Source of the DNA: Niallia sp. XMNu-256
Lineage (GTDB): Bacteria > Bacillota > Bacilli > Bacillales > Cytobacillaceae
Length of the DNA: 64,000 bases
Direction of reading: 5' to 3'
Assembly: GCF_036670015.1 (NCBI RefSeq)
Contig: NZ_CP137636.1
Location: 2,892,501-2,956,500 of the forward strand
Under the pieces are notes generated by a model. That model worked only from the letters and a program-made list of their open reading frames with translations, was not told the origin of the DNA and did no database searches. Made by a program: the position numbers and the translations under genes. Shown in pieces: positions 35,271 through 44,673 of the stretch (within the stretch, counting starts at the first letter, position 1; the number at the start of each line of letters is the position of its first letter).

Positions 35271-36071
35271 CTAATCAATGATGTTTTCTAGACCATAAAT
35301 GAGAGTATTAACATTTTTCACTGTATCAACAGCAAGCTTAACCCCTGACATAAAAGATTCACGATTATAAGAATCATGACGAATCGTCAAAGTTTGACCA
35401 TTTGAGCCAAACATCACCTGTTGATGAGCAATTAAACCAGGCAATCTCACAGAATGAATATGCATTCCCTCAAAGTTTGCACCTCTTGCCCCTTGGAGAG
35501 TTTCCTTTTCGTTTGGATGACCTTGATTTTTTTCCGTTCTTACTTGTGAAATCATTTGTGCTGTTTTGACCGCCGTTCCAGAAGGTGCATCTAACTTTTG
35601 GTCATGATGCAATTCAATGATTTCTACATCTGGAAAATATCTTGCTGCTAACTGAGAAAATTTCATCATTAAAACAGCCCCTACGGCAAAATTAGGTGCA
35701 ATAATACAACCTAGATCTTTTTCTTTACAGAGGTCTTCCAATTCTCTTAAATTTTCTTCGGTAAATCCAGTTGTCCCAACGACTGGACGAACACCTAATT
35801 GTAAAGCTGTTCTCGTATGCTCCATCCCTATTTCAGGAGTCGTCAAATCAATAAGTACATCCGCTTTAACTTCCGTTAAACAGACAGTCATATTATCGTA
35901 TACAGGCACTGGCAATGATGAAATTCCATCAAGCTCATTTAACTTTTTCCCACCGTGTTTGTGATCAACCACAGCAACCAGTTCATAATGTTCGGTTCTT
36001 TCTACTAATTTCACAGCCTCAGAACCCATTCTTCCTCGAGGTCCTGCTACAACAATTCTTGTTTTTTCCAT
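35271..36071 (-). CDS. dapB: 4-hydroxy-tetrahydrodipicolinate reductase
   Basis: 266 residues. NAD(P)-binding [17 protein letters not shown]; catalytic [19 protein letters not shown] with the His pair and Lys. Supplies lysine, meso-diaminopimelate for the wall and, in sporulation, dipicolinate. RBS AAGGGGA; 14 bp after ypjD. Confidence 0.95.
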   Translation of the reverse strand: MEKTRIVVAGPRGRMGSEAVKLVERTEHYELVAVVDHKHGGKKLNELDGISSLPVPVYDNMTVCLTEVKADVLIDLTTPEIGMEHTRTALQLGVRPVVGTTGFTEENLRELEDLCKEKDLGCIIAPNFAVGAVLMMKFSQLAARYFPDVEIIELHHDQKLDAPSGTAVKTAQMISQVRTEKNQGHPNEKETLQGARGANFEGMHIHSVRLPGLIAHQQVMFGSNGQTLTIRHDSYNRESFMSGVKLAVDTVKNVNTLIYGLENIID

Positions 36072-36085
36072 AATTAAATCCCCTT

Positions 36086-36418
36086 TTATTTATTAATTTT
36101 AGTCCAGCGATCTTTATCTCTAGTAGCAAACTTTTTCATGACAGCATTATGAGCTTCTTCTAGATCAATATTTAAGGAGTTGGCAAAGCAAATTAACACA
36201 AATAATAAATCTCCCATTTCCTCTTCAATGGTACGAGCTTTTTCCGTTGTTTTTTTCGGTTTTTCTCCATAAAAATGATTGACCTCACGAGCTAATTCTC
36301 CAAGTTCCTCTGCCAACCGTGCAGTCATTGCTAGTGGGCTAAAATACCCCTCTTTAAACTGACTTATGTATGCATCGACTTCTTTTTGTAAATCTTTTAC
36401 CGTTTTATCGTTTGACAC
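36086..36418 (-). CDS. ypjD: MazG-like nucleotide pyrophosphohydrolase YpjD
   Basis: 110 residues. MazG-type metal site [18 protein letters not shown], followed by [19 protein letters not shown]-terminal [10 protein letters not shown]. Likely hydrolyses non-canonical or excess NTPs. Start GTG 36418 has GAGGTGG at good spacing and matches the B. subtilis N-terminus; the GTG 3 codons earlier overlaps that site. First gene of ypjD-dapB-mgsA-bshA-cca-birA. Confidence 0.88.
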   Translation of the reverse strand: MSNDKTVKDLQKEVDAYISQFKEGYFSPLAMTARLAEELGELAREVNHFYGEKPKKTTEKARTIEEEMGDLLFVLICFANSLNIDLEEAHNAVMKKFATRDKDRWTKINK

Positions 36419-36579
36419 TACAGCCACCTCGAATAATGAAAAAATAAAAATATTTATCCTTTTACTTCTATCATGTTAGCTAAACTCATTAAAATTTACA
36501 ACATTTTTCATTTTTTCGTATGATTGCTATAAGAATGTTAAACTTAATAGAAAGAGATGCTGAATTGGAGGCGTTTGTC

Positions 36580-37452
36580 ATGAGGTTAGGTCTTAAGTTT
36601 AAGAATATTGTATTAATCCTTATTGGTGCTTGTATTTTTTCATTTGGTATCGTCCATTTCAACATGCAAAACAACTTATCTGAAGGTGGGTTTACTGGAA
36701 TTACATTATTGCTTTTTTTCCTGTTTAACTGGGATCCTTCATATGTCAATTTACTTTTAAATATTCCATTATTCTTTCTTGGGTGGAAATTACTAGGGCG
36801 TAAGGTTTTTCTTTATACAATTATTGGTACAGTTAGTGTCTCAATCTTCCTTTGGATCTTCCAGCGTTACCAAATCAACATGCCTTTAAGTAATGATATG
36901 ACGTTAGCAGCGTTATTTGCTGGGACTTCTATTGGAGTTGGACTGGGAGTTATTTTTCGATATGGCGGAACAACCGGGGGAGTTGATATCATCGCAAGAT
37001 TGGCGCAAAAATATATTGGCTGGAGTATGGGGAAAACGATGTTTTTATTTGATGCCTGTGTAATTTTTTTATCATGGATTTTTTATTTAACCTATCAAGA
37101 GGCAATGTACACACTTGTTGCAGTTTTTCTAGCTTCAAGAGTGATTGATTTTATGCAAGAGGGTGCCTATTCTGCTAGGGGAGCGATGATTATTTCTGAG
37201 TACAGTGATAACATAGCTGATAAAATATTAGAAAAAATGAATCGGGGCGTAACTGTATTAAAAGGGTATGGGTCTTATTCCAAACAAGAGCGAGAAGTAT
37301 TATACTGCGTCGTAGCGAAAAATGAAATGGGGCGCTTAAAAGAAGTTGTTACGAGCGTTGATCCACATGCTTTTGTATCTGTTAGTGTTGTTAACGATGT
37401 GATTGGAGAAGGATTTACTCTAGATGAAAATAAAAGGCCGATTGAAGATTGA
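36580..37452 (+). CDS. ypjC: YitT-family membrane protein YpjC
   Basis: 290 residues. Five or six membrane helices in the first 190 residues (VLILIGACIFSFGIVHF; GLGVIFRYGGTTGGVDIIAR is the family signature), then a cytoplasmic DUF2179 domain (SDNIADKILEKMNRGVTVLKGYG). Transport role unknown. Start ATG 36580 follows GGAGG by 8 nt; the longer start at 36520 lacks an RBS. Confidence 0.85.
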   Translation: MRLGLKFKNIVLILIGACIFSFGIVHFNMQNNLSEGGFTGITLLLFFLFNWDPSYVNLLLNIPLFFLGWKLLGRKVFLYTIIGTVSVSIFLWIFQRYQINMPLSNDMTLAALFAGTSIGVGLGVIFRYGGTTGGVDIIARLAQKYIGWSMGKTMFLFDACVIFLSWIFYLTYQEAMYTLVAVFLASRVIDFMQEGAYSARGAMIISEYSDNIADKILEKMNRGVTVLKGYGSYSKQEREVLYCVVAKNEMGRLKEVVTSVDPHAFVSVSVVNDVIGEGFTLDENKRPIED

Positions 37453-37489
37453 AAAAGGACGGACTTATTTTAGTCCATCCTTTTTCTTA
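37450..37489. terminator. Bidirectional terminator ypjC / metallopeptidase
   Basis: GAAAAAGGACGGACT and AGTCCATCCTTTTTC pair with one mismatch around a 6-nt loop between convergent genes. Confidence 0.8.
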
Positions 37490-38161
37490 GTCATCACTTT
37501 GCATGCCTGTATAAATGAGAATTAAACGAACCAATTCTAATACAGCAATTGCAGCAGCAGCCACATAGGTCATGGCGGCAGCGTTTAAAACCTTTTTCGT
37601 TTCTCTCTCCTCATCATTTCGAATAATACCGAGAGCAACTACTTGGTCCATCGCGCGATTTGAAGCATTAAATTCAACTGGTAATGTTACGACTTGGAAT
37701 AACACAGCCGCAAACATAAACAAGATTCCTAACAGAACAAAGTTACTGAATCCAAGCAGCATTCCAATGATAATTAAGATCCAAGAGAAATTAGAACCAA
37801 TATTAGCGACCGGAACAAGTGTATGTCTTAGTCTTAAAAAGCTGTAAGCTTCCGCATCTTGGATTGCATGCCCCACCTCGTGGGCTGAAACAGCGGCAGC
37901 AGCAACAGAATGACCGTGATAATTGTCAGTCGATAAACGCACTGTTTTGGTTCTAGGGTCATAGTGGTCTGATAAAACTCCACCTACTTCTTCAATGTTC
38001 ACATTGTAAAGTCCATTATCATCAAGAATCTTCCTAGCAACCTCTACTCCCCTCATCTGTGAAGAAGAAGAAACCTGTGAGTATTTTTTATAGGTTTTTT
38101 TCACCCGAATTTGTGCCCAAATTGGAATGATTAAGACCAGCGCAAAATAAACTAAAAACAA
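37487..38161 (-). CDS. Zn_peptidase_2 membrane zinc metallopeptidase (YugP-like)
   Basis: 224 residues. N-terminal membrane helix, then the zinc motif SAHEVGHAIQDAEAY (HExxH). A further HYDPRTKTVRLS motif and C-terminal helices FSWILIIIGMLLGFSNFVLLG and TYVAAAAIAVLELV follow. A family of membrane-bound neutral metallopeptidases, substrate unknown. Start codon is TTG at 38161 with AGGAGGG 7 nt upstream. Confidence 0.87.
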   Translation of the reverse strand: MFLVYFALVLIIPIWAQIRVKKTYKKYSQVSSSSQMRGVEVARKILDDNGLYNVNIEEVGGVLSDHYDPRTKTVRLSTDNYHGHSVAAAAVSAHEVGHAIQDAEAYSFLRLRHTLVPVANIGSNFSWILIIIGMLLGFSNFVLLGILFMFAAVLFQVVTLPVEFNASNRAMDQVVALGIIRNDEERETKKVLNAAAMTYVAAAAIAVLELVRLILIYTGMQSDD

Positions 38162-38263
38162 TCATTATCCCTCCTAGTACTTATCGTTACATTTATTTTA
38201 GAAGGTTTCTAATATAACTGTCAAATAATAAAGTTGAATTCAAGGTCATTTTTTAAAAGCGAC

Positions 38264-39055
38264 TTATTGTCTAGATGGATTTTTGCCTTTTTCCTTTTCA
38301 CCTTTATATTTTCTCCAGCCTACATAAGACAATGTAACAATGATTATACTTCCTGTGGAAATGATTACCCACCATAAGGATGGATCCATTTCATCCTCAG
38401 TGGTTATCTGATTAAAGACAGATGTTAGTTCTGTTTCAATTTCAAACAATTCTTGCCTTGCTTGATCTTTATTCAAAATATCCATACGATATCGGTCAAT
38501 AAAGGCAATTCTCGTATCCAATTGTTGAATTTTCTCTGATGAAACATCTAATTTAAGACTTGGTTGAATAATGTCGTATAAAACCATAAAAGTATTTAAA
38601 CTTTGATGAAATTTCTCCTTCTCGCCATTTATCGCAGCCTTTTTCACTTCATCATAGGCAGCCATTACAGGTTCCTCCATCCTTGTCCAAAGAGGCTCTT
38701 TTGAACCTGAAATGGCGTCAATCACAAGTCTAAACTTTGTCAATCGATTAATTCTCTCATCCTGATTCATCGTTGCATTTGTTGTCGCCTCGACTGCTTC
38801 ATTATGAGCAATCGTCACAATACGTAATTCATCCATTGAAAATGACTGTTCTTTCACAGTTACAGACGAGAACTTTTTAGAGAATGCCTCTAAGATCAAC
38901 TTAGCGTCTTCATATCTATGTGATTTTGTTAATTGGAGCGCCTCATCAGACAAATCATTTAATTGATCGATCGGCGTAGTTTCCTCATTAGCAAATACAA
39001 GATTAGGTAATAATAGCAAAAACAATAAAAAGACAATCCATATTTTGGATTTCAT
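38264..39055 (-). CDS. ypjB: Sporulation protein YpjB
   Basis: 263 residues. Signal peptide (FLLFLLLLPNLVFA, cleavage near NEE), helical extracytoplasmic domain (QLNDLSDEALQLTKSHRYED) and a C-terminal membrane helix (WWVIISTGSIIIVTLSYVGW) with a Lys/Glu-rich tail. Matches YpjB, a sigma-E-expressed protein of unknown mechanism. RBS GGGGGGA. Confidence 0.82.
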   Translation of the reverse strand: MKSKIWIVFLLFLLLLPNLVFANEETTPIDQLNDLSDEALQLTKSHRYEDAKLILEAFSKKFSSVTVKEQSFSMDELRIVTIAHNEAVEATTNATMNQDERINRLTKFRLVIDAISGSKEPLWTRMEEPVMAAYDEVKKAAINGEKEKFHQSLNTFMVLYDIIQPSLKLDVSSEKIQQLDTRIAFIDRYRMDILNKDQARQELFEIETELTSVFNQITTEDEMDPSLWWVIISTGSIIIVTLSYVGWRKYKGEKEKGKNPSRQ

Positions 39056-39158
39056 GCTTGTCCCCCCTCTATTAATAACAATCTATGAGGGGATAGACAA
39101 GGTTAGACCATTAATTTAGCCTGTGCAATAAGAAGAAATAGAGATTCAGAAGGGAAAA

Positions 39159-39761
39159 TTATCTACTATATCTTATTGTTAATTTGAAACGATCTTCTCT
39201 AACGCCTAAGTAGTATGCAATAAATAGCGAACAAATACTTAGCCAAAAGGTAAAGTAGCCAATTTGCGGAACAAATGCATCAAGAACTTGATAACTTGGC
39301 ATCATAAAAAATACATAATCAATGACATCATTATGTAGTGTCCAAATTCCTGCTACAATTAGATGCCAAACTTTAAAGCGATAAAATGGTGCATATAAAA
39401 GACCTTGGATGGCCATTCCAGCATGAGAAAAGACCAGCATCCAGCCTGCTAAACCAAGCTCCCCGGTTTCAAACAGAACAAGAAAGTTCATCACAACTGC
39501 CCAAAAACCATACTTAAATAACGTAACAATCGCTAACGCCTCAATGAGCGGCCAATTTTTTCCCATTAAAAAGGCAATTAATACAAACACAAAAAATAAG
39601 CTTGCCGTAGGGCTATCAGGAACAAATAGGATAAAAATCGCCGGTGTTTCTGCTAATTGCCAGCCGTACCAATCATATCCATAGATTGTGCCAAAAATAT
39701 TAATGATTAATAATAGCCATAAAAAATAACGATTTCCTAATAAGGGATACATTTGTTTCAT
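39159..39761 (-). CDS. ypjA: YpjA membrane protein (DUF1405)
   Basis: About 200 residues with six or seven hydrophobic helices (WLLLIINIFGTIYGYDWYGW, FFVFVLIAFLMG, LVIFAL-type segments) and the DUF1405 sequence FIPDSP-like LFVPDSPTASLFFV. Function unknown. Start placed at MKQMYPLL, 9 nt after GATGAGG; the ATG 5 codons earlier overlaps that site. Confidence 0.8.
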   Translation of the reverse strand: MKQMYPLLGNRYFLWLLLIINIFGTIYGYDWYGWQLAETPAIFILFVPDSPTASLFFVFVLIAFLMGKNWPLIEALAIVTLFKYGFWAVVMNFLVLFETGELGLAGWMLVFSHAGMAIQGLLYAPFYRFKVWHLIVAGIWTLHNDVIDYVFFMMPSYQVLDAFVPQIGYFTFWLSICSLFIAYYLGVREDRFKLTIRYSR

Positions 39762-39830
39762 TATAAAATTCCTCATCTCTGTGCTAATATGTACCTTTTT
39801 ATATTAACATAAAGAAATTAAAAACAAGAA

Positions 39831-39857
39831 AGAAGCCAATCTCAAAACCGGCTTCTT
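39831..39857 (-). terminator. Terminator of qcrABC
   Basis: AGAAGCC and GGCTTCT form the stem on the minus strand, followed by TTCTTGTTTTTAATTT, just past the qcrC stop. Confidence 0.65.
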
Positions 39858-39863
39858 CGATGA

Positions 39864-40637
39864 TTATTTACTTTCAATACTAGATAAAAATTCTGACATT
39901 TTTGCTAGTTCATCATCTGTTCCACTAAATAAGCCTGCTGGCATTTTACCACTTTCTGTACCATTTTTTGCAATATCTGCAATTTCTTCAGGAGTAAGAC
40001 CTGTATCAATTAAAGATGGAGCAGCTGCCGTTCCTTCAAGCTGATTTCCGTGACAGCTTATACACCCATTGACTTCAAAGATTTGATAACCTTCCGCAGT
40101 TGTATCTATCTCTGCTTCAGCTACTATTTTCCCTTGTTCTGCAGCTGCCTCCCAGTCATGATTGTCAACGGCTTCCCAAGTTAAATACGTAATTGCTGCA
40201 ACAGCAAGTAACATAAATCCAGTTGCTAAAGGACGTTTTGTTGGCTTTCTTTCAGGCCCCCTGTCAATAAATGGCGCTAGTAACAGCGCCCCAAATGCTA
40301 AGCCAGGAATAACTAGCGCCCCTACCACATTATACGGACCAGAAGCATAGCTGTATTTTAATAATTGGTACAAAAATAAGAAATACCAGTCCGGCAATGG
40401 GATATAGGCTGTATCACCAGGATCTGCAACTTTTTCCAATGGAGGCTGGTGGGCAACGGTTAAACATAAAAAGCCAATAAGAAAAACAGCACCAACCATC
40501 CATTCTTTCAGTAAATAGTTTGGCCAAAATGCTTCCGTTTTCCCAGGGTATTCCGAATAATCTTTCGGAATGTTCGGTTTTTTATTTTCAGTGACGCGTG
40601 AATCACCTACAAACTTCATCCCTTTTCCACGTTGCAT
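39864..40637 (-). CDS. qcrC: Menaquinol:cytochrome c reductase cytochrome b/c subunit
   Basis: 257 residues. The N-terminal half corresponds to subunit IV of b6f (three helices, PLPDWYFLFLYQLLKY, GALLLAPFIDRGPERKP). The C-terminal half is a cytochrome c with CISCH haem site. Together with QcrA and QcrB it passes electrons from menaquinol to cytochrome c. Start MQRGKGMKF has GGGAGGG 9 nt upstream. Confidence 0.95.
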   Translation of the reverse strand: MQRGKGMKFVGDSRVTENKKPNIPKDYSEYPGKTEAFWPNYLLKEWMVGAVFLIGFLCLTVAHQPPLEKVADPGDTAYIPLPDWYFLFLYQLLKYSYASGPYNVVGALVIPGLAFGALLLAPFIDRGPERKPTKRPLATGFMLLAVAAITYLTWEAVDNHDWEAAAEQGKIVAEAEIDTTAEGYQIFEVNGCISCHGNQLEGTAAAPSLIDTGLTPEEIADIAKNGTESGKMPAGLFSGTDDELAKMSEFLSSIESK

Positions 40638-40726
40638 GAACAATCTCCCTCCCTTTTAGAGATCATAGATTCAGAGGAATCATTAATTTAGTGTATCGAA
40701 AATTATAGATTAAGACTTTACTTATC

Positions 40727-41401
40727 TTATAATGGTCCTGAAATCCCTTGTTTACGAATCATGATAAAGTGAGCAGCCATTAATCCAAATAATGCGGCAG
40801 GTAAGAAGAACACATGAATCGCAAAGAATCGCGTAATTGTTTGGGCCCCGACAATATCAGAACTACCTGCTAATAAAATTTTTAGATATTCTCCGATAAA
40901 TGGTACAGATTCAACAATTTGAATCGTAACCTTTGTCGCAAACAACGCTTTCATATCCCAAGGTAGTAAATATCCAGTAAGACCTAATCCAAGCATAACA
41001 AAGAAAATTAAAACTCCGACAATCCAGTTCAATTCCCGTGGCTTCTTGTAAGCGCCTTGGAAAAATACACGCAATGTATGTAAAAACATCATAACGATTA
41101 CCAAGCTTGCTCCCCAGTGATGCATTCCTCTAACAATTTGTCCAAACGCCACTTCATTTTGCAAATAATACACAGATTCCCAAGCATTTTTAATATCTGG
41201 TACATAATACATGGTTAAAAACATACCGGAAAGAATTTGAATAACTGTAATAAAGAAAGTAAGTCCTCCAAAGCAATAGACAAATGCGGAAAAATGATAT
41301 GCTGGATTTACGTGCTCTGGAACTTCATGATCGGCAATATCTCTCCATAATGGAGTTATATCCAAACGCTCATCTACCCAATCATAAATTTTATTTAACA
41401 T
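40727..41401 (-). CDS. qcrB: Menaquinol:cytochrome c reductase cytochrome b subunit
   Basis: 224 residues, four helices as in cytochrome b6. Haem b histidines in RGMHHWGASLVIVMMFLHTLR and FFAIHVFFLP-AAHF regions; Cys43 in VYCFGG matches the cysteine that binds the extra haem in the b6-type family. GYLLPWDMKALFATKV lines the quinol site. Starts 2 nt after the qcrA stop. Confidence 0.96.
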   Translation of the reverse strand: MLNKIYDWVDERLDITPLWRDIADHEVPEHVNPAYHFSAFVYCFGGLTFFITVIQILSGMFLTMYYVPDIKNAWESVYYLQNEVAFGQIVRGMHHWGASLVIVMMFLHTLRVFFQGAYKKPRELNWIVGVLIFFVMLGLGLTGYLLPWDMKALFATKVTIQIVESVPFIGEYLKILLAGSSDIVGAQTITRFFAIHVFFLPAALFGLMAAHFIMIRKQGISGPL

Positions 41402-41403
41402 GT

Positions 41404-41910
41404 TTAAGCACCCCCTCGTGGTTCTGCTTTACCTAAGTAGAGGTATCCATCTTTTTCTTGAATTGGGTATACATCTAGCGGAGCAATCGGTGGTGTTCCT
41501 TTCACATTATCTCCGTTCTTCGTATAAAGACCTCCATGACACGGGCAATAAAAATGGTCAGGATTGGCTTTATCTGTGTTCCAATCAACCGTACACCCTA
41601 AATGCTTACATACTGGAGAAAGGGCGACGACCTCACCATTTTCATCCTTATAAACCCATGCTGAATTGGATACATCTGATTCATACCAAGCATCTTTTTG
41701 CTCAAAAGTAAAATCGACACGTGTTGGTACCTCTGTAATATCACTAATCTTTTGTGGTGTAGGGATAAAATCGCTGCTTCCAGATTGTTGTAAAACTGGA
41801 TCAACAGCGAAACGAACCATTGGCATAAGGATTCCAGCGGCCATAAATCCGCCTACACCCGTCAACGTATAGTTTAGAAATTGACGTCTAGAGACACGCT
41901 TTTTGCTCAT
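41404..41910 (-). CDS. qcrA: Rieske iron-sulfur subunit
   Basis: 168 residues. Tat-type anchor KKRVSRRQFLNYTLTGVGG, then the [2Fe-2S] ligands CKHLGC and CPCHGG. First gene of qcrABC, with RBS GGGGGGAG. The Rieske head faces the outside of the membrane. Confidence 0.96.
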   Translation of the reverse strand: MSKKRVSRRQFLNYTLTGVGGFMAAGILMPMVRFAVDPVLQQSGSSDFIPTPQKISDITEVPTRVDFTFEQKDAWYESDVSNSAWVYKDENGEVVALSPVCKHLGCTVDWNTDKANPDHFYCPCHGGLYTKNGDNVKGTPPIAPLDVYPIQEKDGYLYLGKAEPRGGA

Positions 41911-42034
41911 ACATCTCCCCCCTAAATCGATTAAATTGAATTAACAAAATTTTCTTACTAGGACAATTTCAATAATATATCAATATTTCGGTAAGGTCAA
42001 TAAAATCAGAAAATTATGGTGATTTTTATCACCC

Positions 42035-42499
42035 TTATTCTTCGGTTTGCCACCTCTTCGCTAATTGAAATTTAAGTTCCTTCAGTTTATCTTCTAGGAT
42101 AATATTTTGATATTTTCGATCAGATGAATGAATTGTCGTTTCGAAAATGGTAATTAATGTGCCATTTAATTTATTTTCATAGCTTACCCATTCGTTATCT
42201 CCAGTTAAATAGAATATATGCTTAAACCCAGCCTGTAATAATTCTGATTCCCATTTTAACAAATAATCAAATGGCAAGTCCCTTTCAATTCCTTTTAAAT
42301 AGGTAAATCTAGGGAGCAGAAGTAATCTGCCTTTGAATTGTTTTTCAAGGGGAACTGTCAATAATGATATAAATTCAGACATCCCTACGGTTTCTTCTAA
42401 GTTATCTTCAAAGGATATGGGACATAATGGCAATACTACTGTATCTATATATTCTTTAGCTTTAATAAACATGTCCATATCTTCGTATGTCCATTTCAA
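42035..42499 (-). CDS. ypiF: YpiF family protein (DUF2487)
   Basis: 154 residues. DUF2487 pattern: MDMFIKAKEYIDTVVLPLCP, RLLLLPRFTYLKG, SYENKLNGTLITIFETTIHS. Conserved upstream of qcrA in Bacillaceae; function unknown. Start codon TTG with GAGGAAA upstream. Confidence 0.78.
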   Translation of the reverse strand: MKWTYEDMDMFIKAKEYIDTVVLPLCPISFEDNLEETVGMSEFISLLTVPLEKQFKGRLLLLPRFTYLKGIERDLPFDYLLKWESELLQAGFKHIFYLTGDNEWVSYENKLNGTLITIFETTIHSSDRKYQNIILEDKLKELKFQLAKRWQTEE

Positions 42500-42574
42500 A
42501 ACGGTTTCCTCTTTTCCATATTTTCTATATATTCTAACATATTTTTAGTAATAAACAATTTATCTAGCCTTATC

Positions 42575-42606
42575 TAAAAAAATAGACCTGTTCCGAGTAA
42601 CAGGTC
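42575..42606 (-). terminator. Terminator of ypiB
   Basis: GACCTGTT and AACAGGTC form an 8-bp stem overlapping the ypiB stop, followed by TATTTTTTT on the minus strand. Confidence 0.78.
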
Positions 42607-43153
42607 ATTTAGCGTCCATCAGTTTATTTAACTGGGCCGTAAGCTTTTGAAAGGCCTCTTGATCTTTTTTGTCAAGGGCTTCGTCAATTTGTTTGAGGAG
42701 TTTATCCTTTTGGAACTTTTCAATGCTGTTAATTAAAAACTTTTCTGCTAATTGACGATCTTTATCGCTAATTTGGATGTTTTTTGGCATAAATGGATTC
42801 TCTTCTAATACAGCTGCAAACTGAGGAGCTTTATAGGATGCACGGAAGTTTAGTTGAATGTATATGTCTTCATCTCGATTTAAACGGATGTCGTGAAAAG
42901 ATTTCTCGGCATCTGTTGTCATCACATTTTCCTTGTAAAAGCGAAAAGGTACTTCGTCAACACAATGGGCAGACATGATGATACCCCTCGGACAGTATTG
43001 AGCCTGTTCAACAAAATGAACTTTCTCCATTAGTTGATCGTGACTCATTAAGTAGTTTAAAATCCATACACACTCTCGTCTTTTCAATTGGTAATGATTT
43101 AGAAACCAACGAATAAAGTCTTTTTTCTCATTGACAGAAACAGGGGCGTTCAT
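42605..43153 (-). CDS. ypiB: YpiB family protein (UPF0302)
   Basis: 182 residues. Conserved [23 protein letters not shown], and [28 protein letters not shown]; a C-terminal helical [21 protein letters not shown]. Function unknown. RBS GGAGGG. Confidence 0.85.
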   Translation of the reverse strand: MNAPVSVNEKKDFIRWFLNHYQLKRRECVWILNYLMSHDQLMEKVHFVEQAQYCPRGIIMSAHCVDEVPFRFYKENVMTTDAEKSFHDIRLNRDEDIYIQLNFRASYKAPQFAAVLEENPFMPKNIQISDKDRQLAEKFLINSIEKFQKDKLLKQIDEALDKKDQEAFQKLTAQLNKLMDAK

Positions 43154-43257
43154 CTTTGGTAACCCTCCTCTGCTATTATTAGCATATATTATTATTTTTT
43201 AACAAATCCTTTAATGCTATAAAAACTTTAGTAACATCTTTTGTTAAACCAATTTAC

Positions 43258-44523
43258 CTATAATGGGTCAATATCTTCAGTTAGCCTTTGCCAAACATCT
43301 ACATACTCTTCATTATTAGGTTCCATTTTAATCAGCTCACTAAAAACTTCGACGGCCTTCTCTCGTTTCCCTTCTTCAACTAGAAAATATCCGTAATGGC
43401 TTAAAAAATCTGAGGAGTCTTTAAAAAATGTATATGCGTTCTCATAGCTATTTAATGCCTGTGAATATTCTTCTAAATTTTGATAAGCTATAGCCGCATC
43501 CCAATTGAATTGAGGATCTTCTTCCACTCCAACGATGCTTATGATTTCGATTATATCTTCATATCTTTCTTGATGAAGGAATAATTTATTCAGAGTTAAT
43601 GCCGCTTCTATTAATTCTGGATCTAACGCTAAAGCTTCTCTGAACATTTGCTCAGCCTCGTCCTCTTTACCTATTTTCAGGGCTAATTTTCCAGCATATA
43701 AATATAGATCCTTATTAAACTCATCATACTGCATGGCTTCTTTAAGGATTTGATAACCTTTTTCCACATCTTCCACTCGTTCGTATGCGCGTGCTAAATT
43801 GGTGTATAACGAATAATATTCCGGATCAATCTCTTTTAACTGAAGGAATAATTTAATTGCTTTTTCATTAAAACCAGCTTGAAGAGCTGTGAAACCATAA
43901 TTAAAAAGTGTATTTAATTCCATTTTTTCCATTAGCGCTTTCTCATAGTAGTGTAGTGCATCTTCAAATGAGCCACCAGCACTCAAGGCATCAGCAATTC
44001 TTTGATTTAGATTGACACCTCCAACTTCTTCTGTTGTTTGAATAACCATTTTATAATAATGGATGGCTTCGCTAAATTTTCCTTCCTCATAATTAAGCTC
44101 GCCTAATGCAAAATCAATGACTGCTTCATTTGGTAACAGCTCCTTTGCCTTTAATAATTTTTGTTTACTAACTTCATAAAGGCCTTCCATCTGATAAAGA
44201 TCGGCCATAAGCAATAAGCTTTGCGGATAACTCGGGTCATTTGGGCTGATTTTCTCTAATTCTAGCACCGCAGCCTCTTCATTTCCTTGTTCCATTAGCG
44301 TTTCCGCCAGTAAGACTATAAGTTCACCTTCTTGTGGATAGACTTTTATAAGCTCTTTTATTAAATTCTGAGCCTCAAGGATAAAGCCATATTGAAATAG
44401 ACCTTCTGCAACTAAAAACTTTTCTTCATGTGAACCAATAGCTAAAATGGCCTCATACTCTTCCATTGCTTTCTCGTATAATCCATTTTCCAAGTGTGTG
44501 ATTATTTTATTCGCTACATCCAT
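43258..44523 (-). CDS. ypiA: YpiA TPR-repeat protein
   Basis: 421 residues built of about ten TPR units (EKAIKLFLQLKEIDPEYYSL, DEAEQMFREALALDPELIEA, EKAVEVFSELIKMEPNNEEY). A cytoplasmic scaffold of unknown partner. RBS AAAGGG. Lies between ypiB and aroA as in B. subtilis. Confidence 0.85.
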   Translation of the reverse strand: MDVANKIITHLENGLYEKAMEEYEAILAIGSHEEKFLVAEGLFQYGFILEAQNLIKELIKVYPQEGELIVLLAETLMEQGNEEAAVLELEKISPNDPSYPQSLLLMADLYQMEGLYEVSKQKLLKAKELLPNEAVIDFALGELNYEEGKFSEAIHYYKMVIQTTEEVGGVNLNQRIADALSAGGSFEDALHYYEKALMEKMELNTLFNYGFTALQAGFNEKAIKLFLQLKEIDPEYYSLYTNLARAYERVEDVEKGYQILKEAMQYDEFNKDLYLYAGKLALKIGKEDEAEQMFREALALDPELIEAALTLNKLFLHQERYEDIIEIISIVGVEEDPQFNWDAAIAYQNLEEYSQALNSYENAYTFFKDSSDFLSHYGYFLVEEGKREKAVEVFSELIKMEPNNEEYVDVWQRLTEDIDPL

Positions 44524-44640
44524 AATTAAGACCCTTTCTTTTTATCATTCGTTTAACCAAAAAAACAATATTCAAACCTCATTATGTATTCATCTTTTAA
44601 TTGTAAATTTCATTATAACAAAAACAGGTTAAATAAAAAA

Positions 44641-44673
44641 AAAATAAAACTGCAATAATTGCAGTTTTATTTT
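44641..44673 (-). terminator. Terminator of the aro cluster
   Basis: AAAATAAAACTGCAAT and ATTGCAGTTTTATTTT form a perfect 16-bp stem around a single A directly after the aroA stop. Confidence 0.8.

Noticed and set aside
36489-36749. Minus-strand frame at the 5' end of ypjC
   Set aside because: Complement of the ypjC coding sequence, no RBS, and it would sit within the divergent promoter region.
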